From Tieghemiomyces parasiticus (taxonomy: Eukaryota > Kickxellomycota > Dimargaritomycetes > Dimargaritales > Dimargaritaceae): a stretch of 10,820 bases of DNA. Positions 8,493 through 10,820 of the stretch are shown here, one piece after another. Position 1 is the stretch's first letter, and each line of letters opens with the position of its first letter. The notes beneath the pieces were generated by a model that did no database searches, had not been told where the DNA came from, and worked only from the letters and a program-made list of their open reading frames with translations. The translations under genes and the position numbers were made by a program. The stretch spans positions 1 to 10,820 of the forward strand of contig JANBPT010001320.1 of NCBI GenBank assembly GCA_027575765.1, in the 5' to 3' direction.

Positions 8493-8974
8493 GGGGGACG
8501 GCAATTCAATTTAAAAATGCAGAAGAATTAGGTAAACGAAAACGAATGTGGTACACTGTATAGGGCAGGTCGGAATTAGTCTCCAATCACCAGGCCTTTA
8601 AACCTACCATGGTAAACGAACGCAGCCCCGATAGTCTGGAACGTCGCTAAGGTAACCTCCAATTTCCTTGCGTTGATGATACCCTATAATTTCTAGTCAT
8701 TTATAATATCAGGTATTTGCAGTGGCCAAACCTACGCGGACTGTAAGGTTAATTCGCCATACCCGAATAAAGCATCATTACAGGCAAGCAGTATCGATAC
8801 AATTGATGAAATGTACACGGTACCGAATAGAACAAGCCCGTTGCTGTAAATGTCGCCGCAGATAACGAATGGGTTTACTACACAGGGCTAATCGAAAACA
8901 AAAAATTCGGGACGAACGTGGCGTTTAGAATATAGGCAGGACAAAGTGATGGGCGGAAGGTGGCGAGTAGGCCT
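8493..8974 (-). promoter_or_regulatory. Putative promoter of the PPR-like gene and 3' flank of VPS55
   Basis: The gap is AT-richer than the flanking genes and has no convincing ORF. On the coding strand, two ATTGG boxes (inverted CTCCAAT, 8582-8587 and 8658-8663) lie about 95 and 170 bp upstream of the start. Such boxes are bound in fungi by the HAP/CCAAT complex, which often controls mitochondrial genes. A perfect 10-bp direct repeat, GGTAAACGAA, occurs at 8531-8540 and 8611-8620, 80 bp apart. A seven-residue upstream ORF starts at 8610 and ends at 8587. I saw no exact AATAAA for VPS55 on the minus strand. Confidence 0.4.
8531..8620. repeat. Direct repeat GGTAAACGAA, two copies 80 bp apart
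   Basis: Identical 10-mers lie at 8531-8540 and 8611-8620. Their GTAAAC core resembles a forkhead factor site, though position 7 is G rather than the usual A. Both stand within 130 bp of the PPR-like start codon, which makes a transcription-factor site plausible but unproven. Confidence 0.4.
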
Positions 8975-9994
8975 TCAAAATTCTTCGCGATCGCTGAAGA
9001 CGTAAATGTACACTATTATGCTGCCGTAGACAAGCAGACCGCCCGCAATACTCATAACCATAGCGGCATGGGTAATCTGACGACGAGGGAGAAGGACGGA
9101 GGCGAAACGCAAAGTGCAGTCGTTAGCATGGGCAGGTTAGAGAGAGTGGGTACGTAAACGCTGGTTTAGCTTACGCGATACCGAATACACGCCCCTGCAG
9201 GAAAAAAAACGGCTGCTGTGAATTGTACTTACCACGTCGGCGTGGGCCAGGACCAGCGGCAGACCTAACCAAGGAAACGGCGAAAAAAGAGTGGAGGGTA
9301 CACCGGCGGAAACGGTTAGACTTGCCGGGATATGCGCAGGCGACCTACGGATGATATCCTACATTCCTGACCTGCGCAGACTCTGCTCCGGATCTCTGTT
9401 ACGGACAAACAGAGGTGACCTACCAAAGCCGCTAATGATGAACATGGACGTGATGAAGCGACCAATGTCGGCCGCGCCACTGCGAGTTGATAATGGATAA
9501 CGTGGGTATACAGAGTGTAAGGTTAACACGGTCGAAGGGTGCCGATGACCTATTATGCAGGATGTAGATGCTCCATCGGAATAGGCAAGGGAGGTGATGG
9601 GCCTTCCGTATCCCACTTACGAGGAGGAGTCGGCGAGCGGGTCGCTCGACCGGATACGGCCAAAGATGGCGTTCGGCGCTGGAGCCAGGCAGTAGGTGAA
9701 TACCACAATCAGCGGCCACCAGTTGCCGTACAGCGCACAGGACAAAATGGCCAGTAGGAAGCCGAGCGCCAGGCACAGCGCCAAGATAACGATGACTGAC
9801 GTGGCGTGTACGGGTAAGGGGAGGATGTGGGGTGGGCAGGGTAGCAGGTATGGGAATGGTACGCTCGTCGTTGAGTATTCCGTACTAGGTAAGCACCCAT
9901 GTTATCCCTCCCAAGTCCTGGGCTATGGTCGTCGCGGGAGATAATCCTCCATAGTCAGATAAGGTTAAGGTTGCCTACCTTTGACTCCAGCCAT
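8975..9994 (-). CDS. VPS55: Vps55/LEPROT family endosomal membrane protein, five exons
   Basis: I joined exons 9994-9979, 9795-9621, 9479-9424, 9264-9233 and 9076-8975 to give 126 residues (family usual 130-140). Introns are 183, 141, 159 and 156 nt. Donors are GTAGGC, GTAAGT, GTAGGT and GTAAGT; acceptors are TCAG, GCAG, TTAG and TCAG. Phases agree throughout. The protein starts MAGVK, as LEPROT does, then shows ALGFLLAILSCALYGNWWPL, LAPAPNAIF, DIGRFITSMFIISGFGLPL, VLAHADVI and MSIAGGLLVYGSII, ending REEF as in fungal Vps55. Four membrane segments lie near 5-28, 31-50, 70-90 and 97-120. In yeast, Vps55 with Vps68 supports cargo transfer from late endosome to vacuole; mammalian LEPROT also limits surface leptin receptor. 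CTAAC branch-like motifs lie 45-50 nt before the acceptors of introns 3 and 4. The start context GCCATGG is strong. The family call is firm; exact splice sites need RNA data. Confidence 0.92.
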
Positions 9995-10330
9995 GGCTGC
10001 GGGGGGGGGCGTCAAACGCGGTAGGGGGGTGGCGGAGGGTGGGGGGGCAGACTAGGGCCGCGAAACCGAGAGTCGTGACGCGTACGCGATGCAAGGCTGG
10101 AGGAGGAGCGTCTAGCGCGGAGATGGTAAGTTGGTGAGCTAAAAAAGGGGAATGGGGTAAAGAGGGAAGGGGCGAGTGGAGAAACCTGCGGAAGAGCGGG
10201 CCAAAGTAAATGAGTGAGTGAGTGGGTCGGGGTAAATGGGAAGGGCAAGTTGGTGAAACGGCCAGGGATGGATGGGGTGGATGGGCGGCGGTGACGAAGG
10301 TGGAGCGTTGCAGGGTCGCAAGTACTAGCA
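9995..10330 (-). promoter_or_regulatory. ATG-free, pyrimidine-rich 5' leader/promoter of VPS55
   Basis: The coding strand is strongly C/T-rich for about 330 nt, with a C9 run (10009-10001) just before the start and a short TGAG tandem on the plus strand (10211-10222). No minus-strand ATG occurs between 9994 and 10331. CCCCCCGCAG sits two bases before the start codon and looks like a 3' splice site, so a 5'-UTR intron is possible. Candidate donors GTAAGG or GTGAGT exist only beyond about 10600. The ATG at 10331 opens a 118-codon frame that overlaps exon 1 out of frame. Confidence 0.4.
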
Positions 10331-10820
10331 TCAGGAAAGGATGTGGTAGGTGGGTCTCGAGGCTATGTAATGTGCGAATGAAGCACGACGGGCGCTTTCA
10401 CTGGGCCCTGGTTAGTGTGGCCCACTCCGGGCTACGGCACACTAGGGCCATTTAGTTGTGGAGTCCGCCTGAGCGAAGAAAGAGATACACACATCAACCA
10501 CGGTTCCGCTAGGTCCCAAGTGCATGGCACACGATCTTTACATATCGGACGAAGCGGGTCTGGGGCGGCATCAGCTTGAGACGAAGTGGTGTCCTGTTGT
10601 AAGCACTAGGCTCTACTCACATGGTGCAACTGGCATCTCTACCCACCAGTCATGGACGTGTTCTGGCTTGATCGGCCCTTGCATCCTATCCTTACTCTAC
10701 CATATTGATGTGATGGAGAAAGAATCATAGTAAACAATCTACGTATACCGGGCCATCAATAATGATAATGGGCAAAGTTAAATATTCACTTTATCTATGG
10801 TAAAGCAATACAAGGTGCCA
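10331..10820. other. Unassigned sequence upstream of VPS55
   Basis: No recognisable gene. One plus-strand frame at 10524-10730 (68 codons) has no domain, and no splice-joined match to a known family was found. The only structured element is an inverted repeat at 10404-10449. Distal VPS55 promoter or a neighbour's 5' region are both possible. Confidence 0.5.
10404..10449. repeat. Interrupted inverted repeat / stem-loop
   Basis: GGCCCT (10404-10409) and AGTGTG (10414-10419), split by a four-base bulge, pair with CACACTAGGGCC (10438-10449) for 12 base pairs. Inside, GCCC (10420-10423) pairs with GGGC (10429-10432) around a five-base loop. No T-tract follows and no gene is adjacent, so its role is unknown. 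Confidence 0.5.

Noticed and set aside
8492..8504. TTG at 8504 as start of the PPR-like protein
   Set aside because: In a nuclear fungal gene the in-frame ATG at 8492 is the sensible start; the four extra residues add nothing recognisable.
9432..9776. A 114-codon minus-strand frame within the VPS55 locus
   Set aside because: It is the wrong frame of VPS55 exons 2 and 3 read through intron 2; the correct frame gives the conserved family blocks.
7..10806. A 10-bp inverted match, GCTTTACCAT at 7-16 and ATGGTAAAGC at 10797-10806, at the two window ends
   Set aside because: Window ends are arbitrary, the match is short, and there is no transposase or target duplication to suggest a mobile element.
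1..10820. CRISPR arrays, insertion sequences, toxin or phage-like modules
   Set aside because: No spaced repeats, transposase, reverse transcriptase or phage motifs were seen; the gene content is eukaryotic housekeeping.

Overview
The window looks like nuclear DNA from a fungus. It holds three protein genes, all on the minus strand. None carries prokaryotic signals. One is split by four short introns (141-183 nt) with GT..AG ends, and two of these introns have clear CTAAC branch-point-like motifs. The third gene ends in the E-E-F tail usual for fungal Vps55 proteins. Long single-exon genes, GC-rich coding sequence and gaps of about 0.5-1.4 kb suggest a compact genome, perhaps an early-diverging fungus, but the species cannot be named from this sequence.

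Layout from left to right: 1-526 is gene-free DNA downstream of the first gene. 527-4063 (minus) encodes a 1178-residue WD40 protein of the DCAF6/DCAF8 type, a presumed substrate receptor of CUL4-DDB1 ubiquitin ligases. Its propeller is interrupted by an insert of about 550 residues. 4064-5474 is a 1.4-kb gap containing an ATG-free pyrimidine-rich leader and a GC-box/TATA-like cluster. 5475-8492 (minus) encodes a 1005-residue helical-repeat (PPR-like) protein with a probable mitochondrial presequence. 8493-8974 is its putative promoter, with repeated short motifs. 8975-9994 (minus) is a five-exon VPS55/LEPROT gene that only appears once four introns are removed; it encodes a 126-residue four-helix membrane protein of late endosomes. 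9995-10820 is its pyrimidine-rich upstream region followed by sequence with no recognisable gene.

The three genes serve different compartments (ubiquitin ligase, mitochondrion, endosome) and share only their orientation. Nothing suggests one pathway or a mobile system. The points most worth checking are the large insert in the DCAF protein, a possible frame-shifting 20-nt microexon in VPS55 intron 4, and matched ATG-free leaders about 330 nt long upstream of two of the genes.
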